Positions 1 to 11,674 of a DNA stretch of 64,000 nucleotides are shown here, piece by piece. The stretch is taken from assembly GCA_963682055.1 (NCBI GenBank), contig OY821740.1:16950814-17014813 (forward strand). The letters run 5' to 3'. Positions within the stretch are counted from its first letter, which is position 1, and each line of letters starts with the position of its first letter. The notes beneath the pieces are model-generated. The model was not told the origin of the DNA. It was given only the letters and a program-made list of their open reading frames with translations, and made no database searches. This stretch comes from Primula veris (taxonomy: Eukaryota > Streptophyta > Magnoliopsida > Ericales > Primulaceae). The translations under genes and the position numbers were made by a program.

Positions 1-3000
1 GCAACCACTTGAAAGACATTTCAACTCCTCTAAAATACGCTTTTGGTCGTATTGAATGGAGGCTATGTAAAAAAAATTCAATTCTTTCATGAGCTATTAC
101 CAGATAACACTGGTTTTCTCGAATATTTTATAACTCAACAAGGTACGGCAGGACCTACATGAGTATATATTTGACAAATCAATTTGGTTTTACCAAAGAT
201 TTTGATTTGGAACGACAGGTCCAGAATCGTTGTCACTGAGTACTCTTTTAGGCAAATAGTTGGTGAAATTATGTGGTACACTGTTACCCACTATTTCCAA
301 AAAAACAACTACCCCACAAGTATTGCCTAAAATTTCATAATTTAAAGTTTGGTCACATTTGTCAAAGGAATTTGCTCAAAACACTTTAAATTATTTCGAG
401 AAATTTCATAAACAGGCAAACCATAATTCAAAAGTATGGTTCAAATGGAAAAATAATAATCCAAATGGAAAAACATAGTCCAGATGAGCGAAAAAAATGG
501 CTCAATGATTTATCAAAATCAATAAAGAAAGGTATCAAACTCATTTGAGCCACAAAATCGGGGGTCTCAAGAGTTTCCTTTCAATTAACTTTAACCACAT
601 TAGCATCGGTTTTTCAACATTCGCATCGGTTTTTCCACATTTATAATAGTTGTGAACTATTTAAGGAGTAACCGTGCATGACCTTTGTCTTTATAGCATA
701 GAGTTGCCTCATTGAGCATTATCTCTTGCTTTGTGACAACGGGCCATATTATTCATTTCAATTAATGTCTTAGAGCCACATGTTTTCGATTTTGACGATT
801 GTCTAAAATCTCGCTTGGCTAGGCGATTCATCGGGATCGTGACATTTCGAGACAAATAACACTTGTCTCGATTCTCGATTCGTGGAAAAAAAAATGTACA
901 CGAAGAGCATTAATATCAGGCAAACAATTCGCCATTGACCCAATAGGATTAAAACTACTCACCGGGGTAATTTTCTTATCCAATAACAGATGGGTGATAA
1001 AGGAACATGGTGAATATAAATTCACAATACTGCTTATGGAATACAATTTCCAAGCTAGTATTTTGGTTAAGGATTGCTCAAATATGTCAATTTCAGACAT
1101 TTGTTCATCATAGACGTCATCACGTCTCAAATGTGGCGGCGGAATAAAATCAACGCTTTAGCATTCATCATGAGGGTAACAACAAACTCGTATTTTACTC
1201 ATCAAAGATGGCATCCAAAAAAAAAATTGGGCATCACATTTTCACACATCAGGGTGAGTAACATGTGGTGACGGATTAAAATCAACGTTTAAACAGTCAT
1301 TTGGCAAGTATGTTTTACGATTTTTCTCATCATAGATGGCATCCAACATGTGTTGGGAGTTCTGGATTATTTATCATATAAAACGACTGGTTTATATGTT
1401 TATGGTTTGCACAAGCACAAACTTTTTTTCGAAACGACAGGTTCGAAAACATTAGTTTTGCTTCTCATGTGAATCGGTTCTCATTGATCGAACGATGGGT
1501 CGATACTGAAACACCAATTCGGCGAAACATACATCACTATATAAACACACTCGGGGAAATTATTATTTAGTCAACCCCTTTCGGTAGCTCTACTTGAAAA
1601 ACGACCAGGAAAGACGGTGAGGGTGGAGGGCACGAATGCCACTTAAAATCCGACCTCATTAGGATATCGACTTCCGCCTATATCTTTCCTAGACATCGTA
1701 TCCAAATATGTGAGCCTAGTTGGGGAAGGTTCATAATTTTTCCAACTTAAATGTGAAAATATATGATTTCGCAAATTACCATATTATACACTTGGCAGTG
1801 ATTAAGTATATTTAGATTGTACCTGCTTGTAGTACATATTATAACAAAATATTCTAAATCACACTTAACAATATCTAATACAATCAATCAATCTAAATTT
1901 ACCAATCAGTACAAAATATATCACAATTATTATTCTAATGTCATATTTGTAAATTTTATTCATGGTAATTACAACATGCAATGGGATGGATTTACATGGA
2001 AACATATCAATTTATTCAATTCACATGCAATTTAATAAATTTACATGCATGTGGGGATGTATATTGACCGAATATCGCTATTTATCAAAGATATAAACTA
2101 CTTTGCATACAAATAATTACTACAGGACCATGCATGTAATTTTAGTAAACTAATACTTTCAGTTATGGAATTACTACAGATTCAGTCCATAATTTACATC
2201 GGGTTTACAAACTGGTCATACGGGTTTCAGTATGTTACATATTTAGTCAATCAGATTAATACATGGGGTCAATACATAAATTATGTACTTAACACGGGTA
2301 AGCAATTCAATTTATATGCGATTAACAGGGTGTTTATAGGCAGTGCGTGACAAATCTGACATACATTAGAATTTCAATTCAGTTTGTGACGTGTGATACA
2401 TGTATATTATTCAAGAACATATTGTTATACTCGATTTAATTAAATCTCATGCCTGTAATAGTAGAGAGACATGTTTGCCCTATATATGAATATATATTTT
2501 TAGCATATGGTCGTACAATTAAATAAATTGTAGTTAACCTAGGTCAATTTATATGGTTCACAAGCAGACAAAAATATATATATATATGCCTTTGATTACT
2601 CGGTATATATGTTTTAGATCTTCCATATAAAGATTTCACTTTACTAACTATGGCAACAGTTTCAACATACAAACGCATACAAGGTGATACCAATTTAACA
2701 TGCAGGGGTTATATCACCACAGTACTATAAAACATTCATGTATCAAACATATTATCATGGGTTAAATTTACATGCTCTTTGTTAACATGTTACAGTAATA
2801 ATAATTATGTGATCATGTTATATGGTTTTATCAAAAAAAATAGAATTTACGTACCTTTTGCACGGTATATTGGTGAAGGTCGATATAGCAATAACCTAAT
2901 AAAACGCGGATAAACCTCAATATCCGTGCGTTTACCAAAAATCTCCAATATCCGCGAGCGTATATCCTATTCTCCGCGAGCAAAGTGCCGATAACGTGTT

Positions 3001-3018
3001 GTGTGACATATTAGCTCG

Positions 3019-3019
<1 letters not shown>
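1..3019. other. AT-rich intergenic DNA, no gene recognised
   Basis: Open frames here are short, in conflicting frames and match no family I recognise. The composition is strongly AT-rich. The segment around 1126-1349 is internally duplicated. The end near 2870-3010 has several 'ccgcg' motifs and is less AT-rich. It may be decayed transposon sequence, but no terminal repeats were found. Confidence 0.5.
1126..1349. repeat. Two diverged copies of a ~90-bp segment
   Basis: The stretches at about 1126-1219 and 1260-1349 align. Both run from a 'atgtgg..cgga.taaaatcaacg' start to a 'catc(a)tagatggcatcca' end. The copies differ at many positions, so this is an old tandem duplication. No coding role is apparent. 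Confidence 0.5.

Positions 3020-3074
<55 letters not shown>
3020..3074. repeat. (AT)n microsatellite
   Basis: About 27 uninterrupted TA dinucleotides, followed by an imperfect tail (tatgtatag). A simple-sequence repeat just upstream of the hAT-like insertion. Confidence 0.95.
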
Positions 3075-3080
<6 letters not shown>

Positions 3081-3192
3081 GTATAGATATAGAGAGAGGT
3101 ATGAGAAACAACAGACGAAGTGTTTATTCATTAATATGATTGTACAGAGAGATATATCAAGAGACCACTGACACTCTTTATATAATAGAGGG

Positions 3193-4104
3193 TAGGGCTG
3201 GGCAAAAACCCGCGAAAACCGACCCAGACCGAAAACCGAACCGAACCGAACCGAAAAAAACCGAAACCGAAAAAACCGAAACCGAAAAAGACCGAAACCG
3301 AGAAGACCGAAAACCATTATGGCTGGTTTCGGTTCACTGTAGAACCGAACCGAAAAAACCGTAAAACCGAAAAAACCGAAAAAAACCCAAAAAAACCCAA
3401 AAAATATACTAATTAATTCTATACCATACATGTACAAATTAATTTCTTTGGTTAAATAAAGAAACAAACAAACAAAATTAAGGACCATTAGTGTAAATGT
3501 TTTTTTAGGGCTTTTTCTTAGCCCCATCCAGCCATCCATCACTCATTTCTTAGCGCCCCCATTCTCTCTCAGTCTCTCTCTCTGTCTCTGATCCTCATTC
3601 AATGGTGAGCATCCATCCATCACTCATTCTCGTCAGGCTGTCATTTTCATTTTTTCTTCTTTGTTTTATATATCTATTTCTCTCTATCTAATTTCTATTT
3701 CTACTCATTGAGCCACAGTCTCTGTTTTATCATTTTCCTGCTGTTTAAAAAAAAGACCTTTATTTATTTATTTCCTTTTTACTTTCATATCTACCTGCTT
3801 GCAGTTTTGTGTGTTTACTTTTACACATCATCTTAGTCTGCTTGCTCATACTTTGGTAGTAGCTTTACATCTTTATTAGTCTGTTTTGAACTGTTTTGAA
3901 AACCGAACCAGAACCGTTTTTGAACTGTTTTGAAAACCGAACCAGAACCGGAACTGAAACGAACCGAACCGAACCGGTTTGTTTCAGTTCGGTTCGGTTC
4001 GGTTCACATTTTCAGAAAACCGAAAATAACCGGACCGAAATTAATTTCGGTTTTGGTTCCGGTTTTACCAAAAACCGGACCGAACCGGACCGTGCCCAGC
4101 CCTA
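3193..4104. mobile_element. Non-autonomous hAT-like DNA transposon (912 bp)
   Basis: The element starts with TAGGGCTGGGCA and ends with the inverted copy TGCCCAGCCCTA. It is flanked by a perfect 8-bp target duplication ATAGAGGG (3185-3192 and 4105-4112). An 8-bp duplication with a TAGGG-type terminus is characteristic of plant hAT elements. Inside each end lie long subterminal arrays of ACCGAA/CGGTTC-type repeats (about 3200-3400 and 3890-4090), inverted relative to each other. This is typical of hAT subterminal regions where transposase binds. The centre (about 3490-3870) is CT/T-rich and encodes no transposase, so mobility would depend on a partner element. Confidence 0.88.
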
Positions 4105-4112
4105 ATAGAGGG

Positions 4113-4706
4113 TAGGGTTACATATGCTAGGAAAGCCCAAGATAGGCCCAATAATATCTTATCGTCGTTATTTATAGAAAGATAAACCAAATCATCATAT
4201 CAATCATATACATTTTTACATAATGCAATGTTTTAATCACGAAATTAATGAGCCGAAAGTAATTCAATAAATATGAAAATGTCAAACAGAATAATGCAAA
4301 ATTTAAATCCGTAAATTAATGTGAAATAGTATTTAATGTCACGTTAGTATTTTTATATTATATTTCTAAATCAAATAATTTTTTACTCTACCTAACAAAT
4401 TTTCTTTGAAATTTTTGACATTTATGAGGTTTGTTTTTTAAAAGGGAAAAAAATATTTTTTAAAAACGGTCAAATGGGTCGGATCGGGTCAAATGGATAA
4501 AACTGTGAGTTTGTATCCGGGTCGGTCGAAACCCGCAAAATTGCAGTAGACAAACTCCTGTGAAGTAAAGTCAATCTCAAGAAATTGTACAATCTTATAA
4601 CTCATAGACACATCACTCGTATTAGTACAATAACTTTGAATCTTCATTACTCTAGATTTTTTTTTTTAAGTGTGCTAATTTGAGCGTCATACCTTTATAG
4701 TATGGC
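4113..4706. other. Intergenic, no gene seen
   Basis: AT-rich DNA between the hAT-like element and the next LTR element. No convincing reading frame or repeat boundary was found. Confidence 0.5.
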
Positions 4707-5033
4707 TGTAATATCCCCGAACAAAAACTAACTATATTGCGTAGCAATGCCTAAATCAGAATCGAAATAATTACCAACTAAGAAATGAAGCGTAGTATCT
4801 ATCAAGTACGGAATGTTGTTTATTGAAAATAAATAAGGCCGATTCGAGATGGCTAATCTCTATAAACAAACTCTATGAGAGAGAACGTAAACAACAACAA
4901 TATTCAGCATATCCTGATTAGAATTACAATAGGATATTTATAAAACGTACAAGTACATTTAAATTTAAACTACAAATAAATAACTGCTATAGTTATATGT
5001 CTAACTGTTCCCGCCAAATATAGGTATGTTACA
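4707..5033 (-). repeat. 3' LTR of the 4707-9312 element
   Basis: 327 bp with TG...CA ends, similar along its length to 8974-9312 with scattered substitutions and small indels. It is preceded by ATGGC and followed by the polypurine tract. Confidence 0.9.
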
Positions 5034-5081
5034 AATCCCCACCAGTTGAAATTAAGCTTGCCCTCAAGCTTATATTTAACT

Positions 5082-5649
5082 TGTAAAAACCCGGATTTTC
5101 GTAGGAAAATAACGTGGTAAATAGAAGTGAGCTATCTCACATCGCCTAGATATGTAGTACCTATATGGTATATAAGGTATAAATATCCTCCTTACTATCA
5201 CCAATGCCTTTTAAAGTCGTGCGGCACGAGAAGCGATGACGAAATCGGGCCAAAACGGACAATATTGGTGGTAGTAAGCAGATGGTGGTGGTCTGGTCGG
5301 AGGACCGGGTCGTTACAATTGGTATCAGAGACGCTATCTAGTCGATGTGGGCACTGACAACCCTGGAAGTATAGCTTGTCCGACGAGGACATCGTGCCTG
5401 AAGTGGGGAAGAGTGTAAAAACCCGGATTTTCGTAGGAAAATACCGTGGTAAAGATAAATGAGTTATCACACATCGCCTAAATATGTAGTACATATATGG
5501 TATATAAGGTAGAAGTATCCTCCTTACTATCACCAAGACCTTTTAAAGTCGTGCGTCCCAAGAACCGAGGACGAAATCGGGCCAAAGCGGACAGTATTGA
5601 TGATAGTAAGCAGATGGTGGCGGTCTGGTCGGAGGACCGGGTCGTTACA
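5082..5649 (+). mobile_element. TRIM element (568 bp) nested in the LTR element
   Basis: Two 236-bp direct repeats (5082-5317 and 5414-5649) start TGTAAAAACCCGG and end GGTCGTTACA. Only 96 bp lie between them. That spacer begins with a tRNA-Met primer-binding site (TGGTATCAGAGAC from 5320) and ends with a polypurine tract (AAGTGGGGAAGAG, 5401-5413). The flanks carry a perfect target duplication TAACT (5077-5081 and 5650-5654). This is the architecture of a terminal-repeat retrotransposon in miniature: no coding capacity, mobilised by proteins from another element. It inserted just inside the 3' LTR of the larger element and is therefore younger. Confidence 0.95.
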
Positions 5650-5817
5650 TAACTTCAGCTTCTTCTTCATTTGCCAATTAAATCCATTGCCCAAGACCAA
5701 ATTTTCAATCTTCCCATAATATTCGTACTCGTGCAAATTTATTTGGCCGAACTTTTGAAATTAGGGTGTTACCGTTTGTCACTTGCTCACTTTACTAACT
5801 ACTATTCCATGTCTATG

Positions 5818-6520
5818 CTAATACGGATCTCGGTCAGTACTACCCATTTTCTTATAAGTGGTTCCATTTGAATTGATTAACTCTCGTTTCTCCAAACTCT
5901 CCCAATCAAGGAACTGATCTTCAAATTTAAATAATGCCTTTTTACCATCAAAGTTTAAAAGATGATCAAGCATTAGATTACTCATTGTAGCCGTCATTGA
6001 TTCGCCCATTCTAGTTTCAGGTAATATCCGCACATAATGTATCAAAACCCATACAAATTTGCTTCCTGTCATCTCAAGTATTTTTTCTTCAATTCCATTC
6101 TTGATGTTCTCATCAACTTTTCCATTCTTTTGTTCAAAGATATCCCTTATTTTCTTTTTAATATTGTTGGCTACAATTCTCTTTGCATTAAGTTTTTGGC
6201 AAATTTATTTTATGGACCAGCTTTGTTTCTATTCCTGGATCGGAACCACGATTTTTCTCCAAAATATTATTGATTTTCTGATAAAAGTGTTTATGTCCGT
6301 TTTGTTTTACAAACTTATCACAATCAAAAAACTGGTTCTCCAAGCAAAGAACACATTTTTGTAAGAAATTTGATCTGGAGTCCTTTTTAGATTGAATAAA
6401 GAAATGATCCAAAATATTCTCTTTTAAACGGAGATCAAAAGAATTTGTTTGCTTGAAACAACTTACATCTGTAATCTGGTTATCGAAAATATAAGCACAT
6501 AGTTTCCACTTCTTACACAT
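5818..6520 (-). pseudogene. Remnant internal frames of the LTR element, unidentified
   Basis: Two short minus-strand open frames (about 6520-6188 and 6072-5818) lie between the nested TRIM and the nested solo LTR. Neither matches a family I recognise. The segment near 6231-6262 (minus, encoding a 'GSDPGIE' stretch) resembles a segment near 8230-8262, so the element's interior may contain a duplicated module. They are most likely decayed element coding sequence. Confidence 0.35.
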
Positions 6521-6703
6521 AGGGTGAGTTGTAAACTGATGTATCTCATCGACACTGCATATTACTGAATTTTGGAATACTACTTTGTATTCTCCCTTTT
6601 CATCTGAATCTTCTTCCTTTATTTCTTTTAACTCAGTTTTTGGATGTTTTCTTTGTGATCTTGTCTTGACTTCTCTGAAAATATTTTCTCCTGGGTTGAC
6701 AAT

Positions 6704-8106
6704 TGTTGGTTTTTACTATATCGAAAAACAATAATGTAAATGACAAGGAATATTACTCGATAAACAATTTTATTTCACTTGAAAAGAAATATTACTCTAT
6801 TACAAAATTCATGACTCGTACAGAATTTAAATTACAATAAATAAATTCCAGACAGATTTAATATAAATTATTAAACTGCTGGACTGAATTAGAATTATAC
6901 GAAACTGTCAGACAGAATAGTATAAAGACTATACTGCAGGACTGTTTGTCAATTAAAAGAAACTGTCAGACAGAATAGTATGATTACTAAACTTCTGGAC
7001 TGTTTCTGTAAATAAAAGAAATTACATAACAGAAAGGACTGAATATAAATTACAGAACAAAAAGGACTGAAAATTAAATACAGAATAGTAAACAATACTT
7101 GAAAGTAACTACATGAAAGTAAACAGTAATGGAAAATAAATTACAGAATATAAAGTAAACAATACTGAAACGAAATAACAGAAAGTAAACAGTACTGAAA
7201 ACAAAAAAAATAAAAGAAGAGGCAACTGCAAACAGATTTTTTTAAACAATATTTCTCGAACCACCTTAGTGTTTATGGTTCTCGGGACTTTGTTCCCAAG
7301 GTACAACTTCTGTCACTGAGTGGCTCACAGGAAAATGGTACCGAACCACAGGTCGAGCTGTTGGTGGTGCAATTCTCTCTATAATATGATGATATGTATG
7401 ATGTGTTGTGTGTGTGTTTGTTGTGTCTGAATGAGAGTGGGAAGGCTGCCGATTATAGGTTTTTTCAGAAACCGCATCCATAATGGGTCCATTTAATTAT
7501 GGGAGTTACACCCCCAGAATCCGCCCATTCAATTTCTAAAACTGCAGCACTCAATCTGTAATTTATTCTCATTGAATGCTGGCGTTTCAATTTGCTGGAA
7601 ACTCTAGGGATTTCTTTTGTATTTTATACAAAACTTCCTTTTCAGATTTGAACCGAAACCCGAGACAATCCCAAATCCCAAATCCCAAGACCCGTGCCCG
7701 AGGCCCGAGTCCCGAACGAGCGCGCGCGTGTGTGGTACACACTCATACACATATGTGTATGTGGACATAATAGTTTAACAACTATATTGGTTGGACTTGT
7801 ATATATATTGGAAAATTAACTCTTAATTCTCCACTGTGGGATAACCCTCAATGTTTTTCCCTTTATTCCTTCTATTTTCAGCATTAAGGTTTTCCCTTCT
7901 TTCGAGAACCCAACTTTGAAGCCGATTAATATTCACACTCATTCTCCGAATAGGTCATGCGATATACCGTTACGAAACTCGTCACACGAGCTACTCAAAC
8001 GCTTTGAGTATGACATTAACAACTCAGAGTTGTCACATGCAATATTGACTCGAAATTGGTCATGTGACTATTCGGAACACCCATGTTTAATACATATTTT
8101 CCAACA
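6704..8106 (-). mobile_element. Solo LTR (1.4 kb) nested in the LTR element
   Basis: The segment begins TGTTGG and ends CCAACA, the short inverted termini usual for LTRs. It is flanked by a perfect 5-bp duplication ACAAT (6699-6703 and 8107-8111). It contains no coding sequence, primer site or second repeat, so a solo LTR left by intra-element recombination is the simplest reading. The 7940-8080 part holds imperfect inverted motifs (CCGAATAGGTCATG near 7946, its complement near 8062-8078) of the kind seen in LTR promoters. Strand is uncertain. It could instead be a short non-autonomous LTR-like element. Confidence 0.72.
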
Positions 8107-8240
8107 ACAATTGCTGCAATTGTGGTGAAATTAGTTGCAACATACGATTTGACCGTCTCCACCTTTCGTAGTCAATTTTTTGTTGGTTTTCGAAATTATT
8201 CTTCAATTTAAACCCCAACTCTGCCACACTTACTCCTGGA

Positions 8241-8907
8241 TCAAAACACTGGTTTTTCTCCAATATATGTTCCCATTATTTTATGATCATAACCATTGAT
8301 ACAATTTTCAAACATTAAACCATTAATAACTCCTTTCCGAGCAATATTTTCCAACAATCCTAAACTAGAGTTGTTTTCATACTGCAAAGGGTATTGTTTC
8401 AATAAATTATTCTTTGGTTGCAGAAAACAAATATCACATTCAGAAACATAAGATTGATTTGAAACACAAAGAGTTAACGATTGTTCTGATGTAACATCAT
8501 AAACATTTTCCTGGAATTCTGTTTTGTCTCTAGAGTTTTGTTCTTTAGTTTTAGCAATTCTATATGACAATGCTAAATTTATTGAAATCTCTGATTTCAC
8601 CACATCTTTAATCTCTTTCTTTAACCCCATAACAAATAAACTGAGTTTAATATAGATCGGCATGTTTGGCAGTTTATTACAAATCTTCAAACTCGCTTTT
8701 ATATTCATTTACTGAACTAATCTTATCAAAATGGAATACCTCATTGAAATCACTCAAACGATAACCATTCCATTTTCCATCCAAATTGAGTTTTTGAAAT
8801 ATTGCATCATCGTCTTCAAAATCATTCGATATTGAAGCGGTTACGGCAGTTGACATATTTCTCAGAATTGACTTCATATATTTCTGATTTTCTGATGTAA
8901 AAACCAT
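8241..8907 (-). pseudogene. Broken gag of the 4707-9312 element
   Basis: Minus-strand frames 8907-8677 and 8708-8241 overlap in different frames and together resemble the core of a Ty3/gypsy gag. 'NEYKSEFEDL' is followed by 'MPIYIKLSLFVMGLKKEIK', matching the usual pattern in which a 'V.EY...FE.L' stretch leads to a 'F..GLK.EI' stretch. A frameshift or small deletion separates the halves. No zinc knuckle and no pol domain follows. Gag would form the virus-like particle core in the cytoplasm, but this copy cannot do so. Confidence 0.6.
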
Positions 8908-8958
8908 TATGAATCTTTTTTTATATCTATCTCGTTGGTAGCGTTACGAGATCGAACG

Positions 8959-8970
8959 GCTCTGATACCA
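8959..8970 (-). other. Primer-binding site (initiator tRNA-Met type)
   Basis: Minus strand reads TGGTATCAGAGC three bases after the LTR end. This is the standard plant LTR-element priming site complementary to the 3' end of initiator tRNA-Met. It fixes the element's orientation as minus. Confidence 0.88.
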
Positions 8971-8973
8971 ATT

Positions 8974-9312
8974 TGTAATATCCCCTATTAAGTATGAACG
9001 AAAACTAACTATATTACGCAACAATGCCTGAATCGGAATCGAAATGATTACCAACTAAGGAATGAAATGTAGTATGTATCAAGTACGGAATGTTGTTTAT
9101 TGAAAACAAATAAGGGCGATTCGAGATGACTAATATCTATAAACAAACTCTATGAGAGAGAACGTTTTAAACAACAACAATATTCAACATATCCTGATTA
9201 AAATTACAACAGGGTATTTATAAAAACTTACAAGTACATTTGAATTTAAAGTATAAATAAATAACTGCTATAGTTATGTCTAACTGATCCCGCCAAATAT
9301 AGGTATCTTACA
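8974..9312 (-). repeat. 5' LTR of the 4707-9312 element
   Basis: 339 bp with TG...CA ends. Followed on plus by the target duplication ATGGC. Adjacent on its internal side to the tRNA-Met primer-binding site. Confidence 0.9.
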
Positions 9313-10232
9313 ATGGCACCCTCGACCGCTAAGACGAACATGTTTTCCAAAAAAATAGAATCAACTAAATAATGAGTAACAACCAGTTTGTTTAGTACGG
9401 CTTGTGAAATTTATTAATTTATCAAATTTTCTTTCAACTTTAATTAATTTCAATGCATATACATATAGGCCAAACCCAACATGGAGTGTAGAGACCCACG
9501 ATACAACCATTTACTTATATCATCTTCACGTGCTAAAATAAGCCAAAATAATTCCACACGTTTCCTAACGAACTCAAAGCTCAGTCGGCCATTCCGTTTC
9601 TAACTATAGAATGTCCAACGTACATATGTTTATGTGTATTTCTACCCAAGAATGATTTAACATAACTAATGTGAGCAATTTTATTTATTATTAACTAACA
9701 ATTTTATGTGACTTACTATGACTATTGTAGATTCTCTAAAATATATATGCCAAACTAATAAGATTGTAGTTTGTTTGTATTGTTGTTAACATCAATTTTT
9801 TCACTAACAATTTTATCTCACAATTAACGAAACATGAAGACCAAATTCTACTGATTATTAAGAAAAATTTATCCGTTGCAAATATTATATTCATAAAATT
9901 TTGGGATAATTAAGAGGAGATGCAATTTGTGGAACTTAAATAGCAAAAACAAATATAATCGAATACGTAAATTACGACATAAATAATAGTAGATTTATAA
10001 TTTATTAATTGTCATGTGCTACAATGCTAGTTGTGGCGTGCATTTATCTTTAAATATAACTTATCGTCGTGTTCTTTATCGTGTCGTGTGAGATACACAT
10101 GTCCATGTCCGTAATGTATTTAACGGTAAAAGTAAGGAAGGCTAAAATATAGTACTACTGTTTACTTCTTTCACAAAGTAATTGATAGCATTCCTTTTTT
10201 CAATTTTGAAAAATATAAAATAAAATGAAAAT
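9313..10232. other. Intergenic, no gene seen
   Basis: AT-rich sequence between two LTR elements. No frame of note, and no repeat boundary except the target duplications at its ends. Confidence 0.5.
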
Positions 10233-10800
10233 TGATAAAGCCATAACTTTGTTCGGTAGCGTTTGACTTTTCAACAATAATATAATGATTGATTAACAGT
10301 AAATATTGAACACTTCTTGATCTTTATTATTGCTCTGCAATTGCACTTGCTCGGATTACAATTTCCTTATTACACTTATGCTCGAATTAATAATTTAATC
10401 TTTTATCTCGATCTTTCTCCTTCTTCTTCGGTACTCTGTTCTTTATCTGCTCGGTTTGCTTTTTGATGTGATAAGCTCTGACAAGTTTCTCTCTTTTCTC
10501 TACTTCTCTCTATATTTTTTGGATAGATTTTCTGGTCCTTTTTAAGTGAGGGAACTTGGCTATTTATAGGCAATTATGCCTCATAGGATGTTGACAAATG
10601 TCGCCATCTTAAGCGCCACCTCATGGGCTTTTCCCTGGTGGACTCGTTATTACTGGGCTGGACCTTTATAGATAGTGGCTTGTTAAGAAAATTCCCTTAG
10701 ACCATGGGTCTTTGGGTTTAGCATTGGGTATCCTCTAATAACGGGTGGGTTGATTCATACCCGAATATTCCTATTCGGGTCCAATTTTTATGTTCTATCA
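10233..10800 (-). repeat. 3' LTR of Tat element 1
   Basis: 568 bp, pairs with 26223-26791. On minus it begins TGATAGAACATAAAAATTGG and ends CTTTATCA. A TATA box (minus TATAAATA, plus 10561-10568) marks the sense promoter. The purine-rich minus-strand stretch at 10801-10820 is the candidate polypurine tract. Confidence 0.95.
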
Positions 10801-11013
10801 AGTGCTCCTGACTTCCTCGGTGTGGTCTCCACGTCGAGGGAGTCATAATCGTCTGTCGAGGGTGTTACTTCGGTCTTGCTGTTCCCAGTGTCTTATCGAA
10901 AAATGTAACAGATTTATGACTGTTTCTTGGGGCCCATTTGAGGTCATTTAAGAAGTCCTATCTTGATATCTTTCTTCGAGGAAAACCCTTGACCTTTCCA
11001 CAATTTATCTTAT

Positions 11014-11021
11014 TATAAAAG
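11014..11021 (+). promoter_or_regulatory. TATA box for cargo gene A
   Basis: TATAAAAG on plus, 60 bp before the ATG at 11074. It is antisense to gag-pol and so independent of the LTR promoter. Confidence 0.6.
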
Positions 11022-11073
11022 GGAGTGCCCTACCCATAATTATCTATTCCATCACCATTTTGCTTGTGACGTA

Positions 11074-11367
11074 ATGGCTTCTCCACATGATTCCACTAGA
11101 GATAATTCTTCAGATTATGTCGCTTATCTGGAGAATGAAGTCAAGAAAGCTCGTGTCGTGAAGAGGAAGCTGGCGGTCGCGACAAAAAAGTTGTCTGATA
11201 TGGACGCGGCTCACCACGTGACTATGGCTGATTGGGATTGGGCCTTTAAACGTATAAAGAGGCTCGAGGATTCGCTGGCTAAGCAAAAGGCAGCAAAAAG
11301 AGCCTATAAGCTTGCCTTCAAGGAGTTGCACGTTCGGTCCAAACCGGGGTCGGATGATGTTGAATAA
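11074..11367 (+). CDS. Cargo gene A: small coiled-coil protein, 97 aa
   Basis: Intact intronless frame opposite to gag-pol, between the 3' LTR and the other cargo genes. The product starts MASPHDSTRDNSSDYVAYLE and is almost wholly charged helix with heptad-like spacing (about residues 15-90), rich in K, R, E and A. It is clearly paralogous to gene B: the shared pattern is MASP, a 'Y.A.LE.EV.K.R' stretch, 'RIK.LE' and 'AYKLA.K....RSK' near the C-terminus. A TATA box precedes it and AT-rich 'aataaa'-like sequence follows (about 11450). No catalytic motif is visible and no family is recognised. A role in self-association or in binding element proteins is only a guess. Confidence 0.6.
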   Translation: MASPHDSTRDNSSDYVAYLENEVKKARVVKRKLAVATKKLSDMDAAHHVTMADWDWAFKRIKRLEDSLAKQKAAKRAYKLAFKELHVRSKPGSDDVE

Positions 11368-11617
11368 AGCTCTTCCTCGGACTAATTAGCTTTTGTAATT
11401 TCTTTGTATTGGGTGTCATCACCAAATTGTAATCGAATTATTGAAAATATTAATAAAATATTTCCTATTTTCATTCTTGTCTGTTTATTTCCTTAATACC
11501 TCATTGGATGACTTAACTGGACTTGAACTGTCGTTAGTTAGGCATATATGTTCTTGGGAAGTTCAAGAAGTTTAGTCTCTCTTCGAGATGACCTTTGATC
11601 TACCCCTTGTTTCTTCC

Positions 11618-11625
11618 TATAAAAG
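11618..11625 (+). promoter_or_regulatory. TATA box for cargo gene B
   Basis: TATAAAAG on plus, 57 bp before the ATG at 11675, matching the spacing seen for gene A. Confidence 0.6.
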
Positions 11626-11674
11626 GAGGTTATCCCTGTCTTCTTTGTGCAATTTATTCTTTATTAACGAACAA

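Larger units (their letters stand above)
4707..9312 (-). mobile_element. Degenerate LTR retrotransposon (Ty3/gypsy-like), minus strand
   Basis: Two related LTRs (4707-5033 and 8974-9312) begin TGTAATATCCCC and end in TTACA as read on plus. Both flanks carry the 5-bp duplication ATGGC (4702-4706 and 9313-9317). A primer-binding site for initiator tRNA-Met (TGGTATCAGAGC, minus strand, 8959-8970) lies beside the right LTR. A G-rich polypurine tract (minus-strand CTGGTGGGGATT, 5034-5046) lies beside the left one, so transcription runs right to left. After removing two nested insertions, only about 2 kb of internal DNA remains. It has a broken gag and no pol, so the element is non-autonomous or badly decayed. 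Confidence 0.9.

Noticed and set aside
3896..4115. Plus frames encoding repeated TEPEP/NRTEP peptides
   Set aside because: They are translations of the CCGAA subterminal repeats of the hAT-like element.
7266..7481. His/Thr-rich minus frame
   Set aside because: Lies inside the nested solo LTR and derives from a TG-rich stretch.
10233..10800. Independent solo LTR
   Set aside because: It pairs with 26223-26791, the internal region carries primer site, pol and gag between them, and the flanks are a near-match target duplication.
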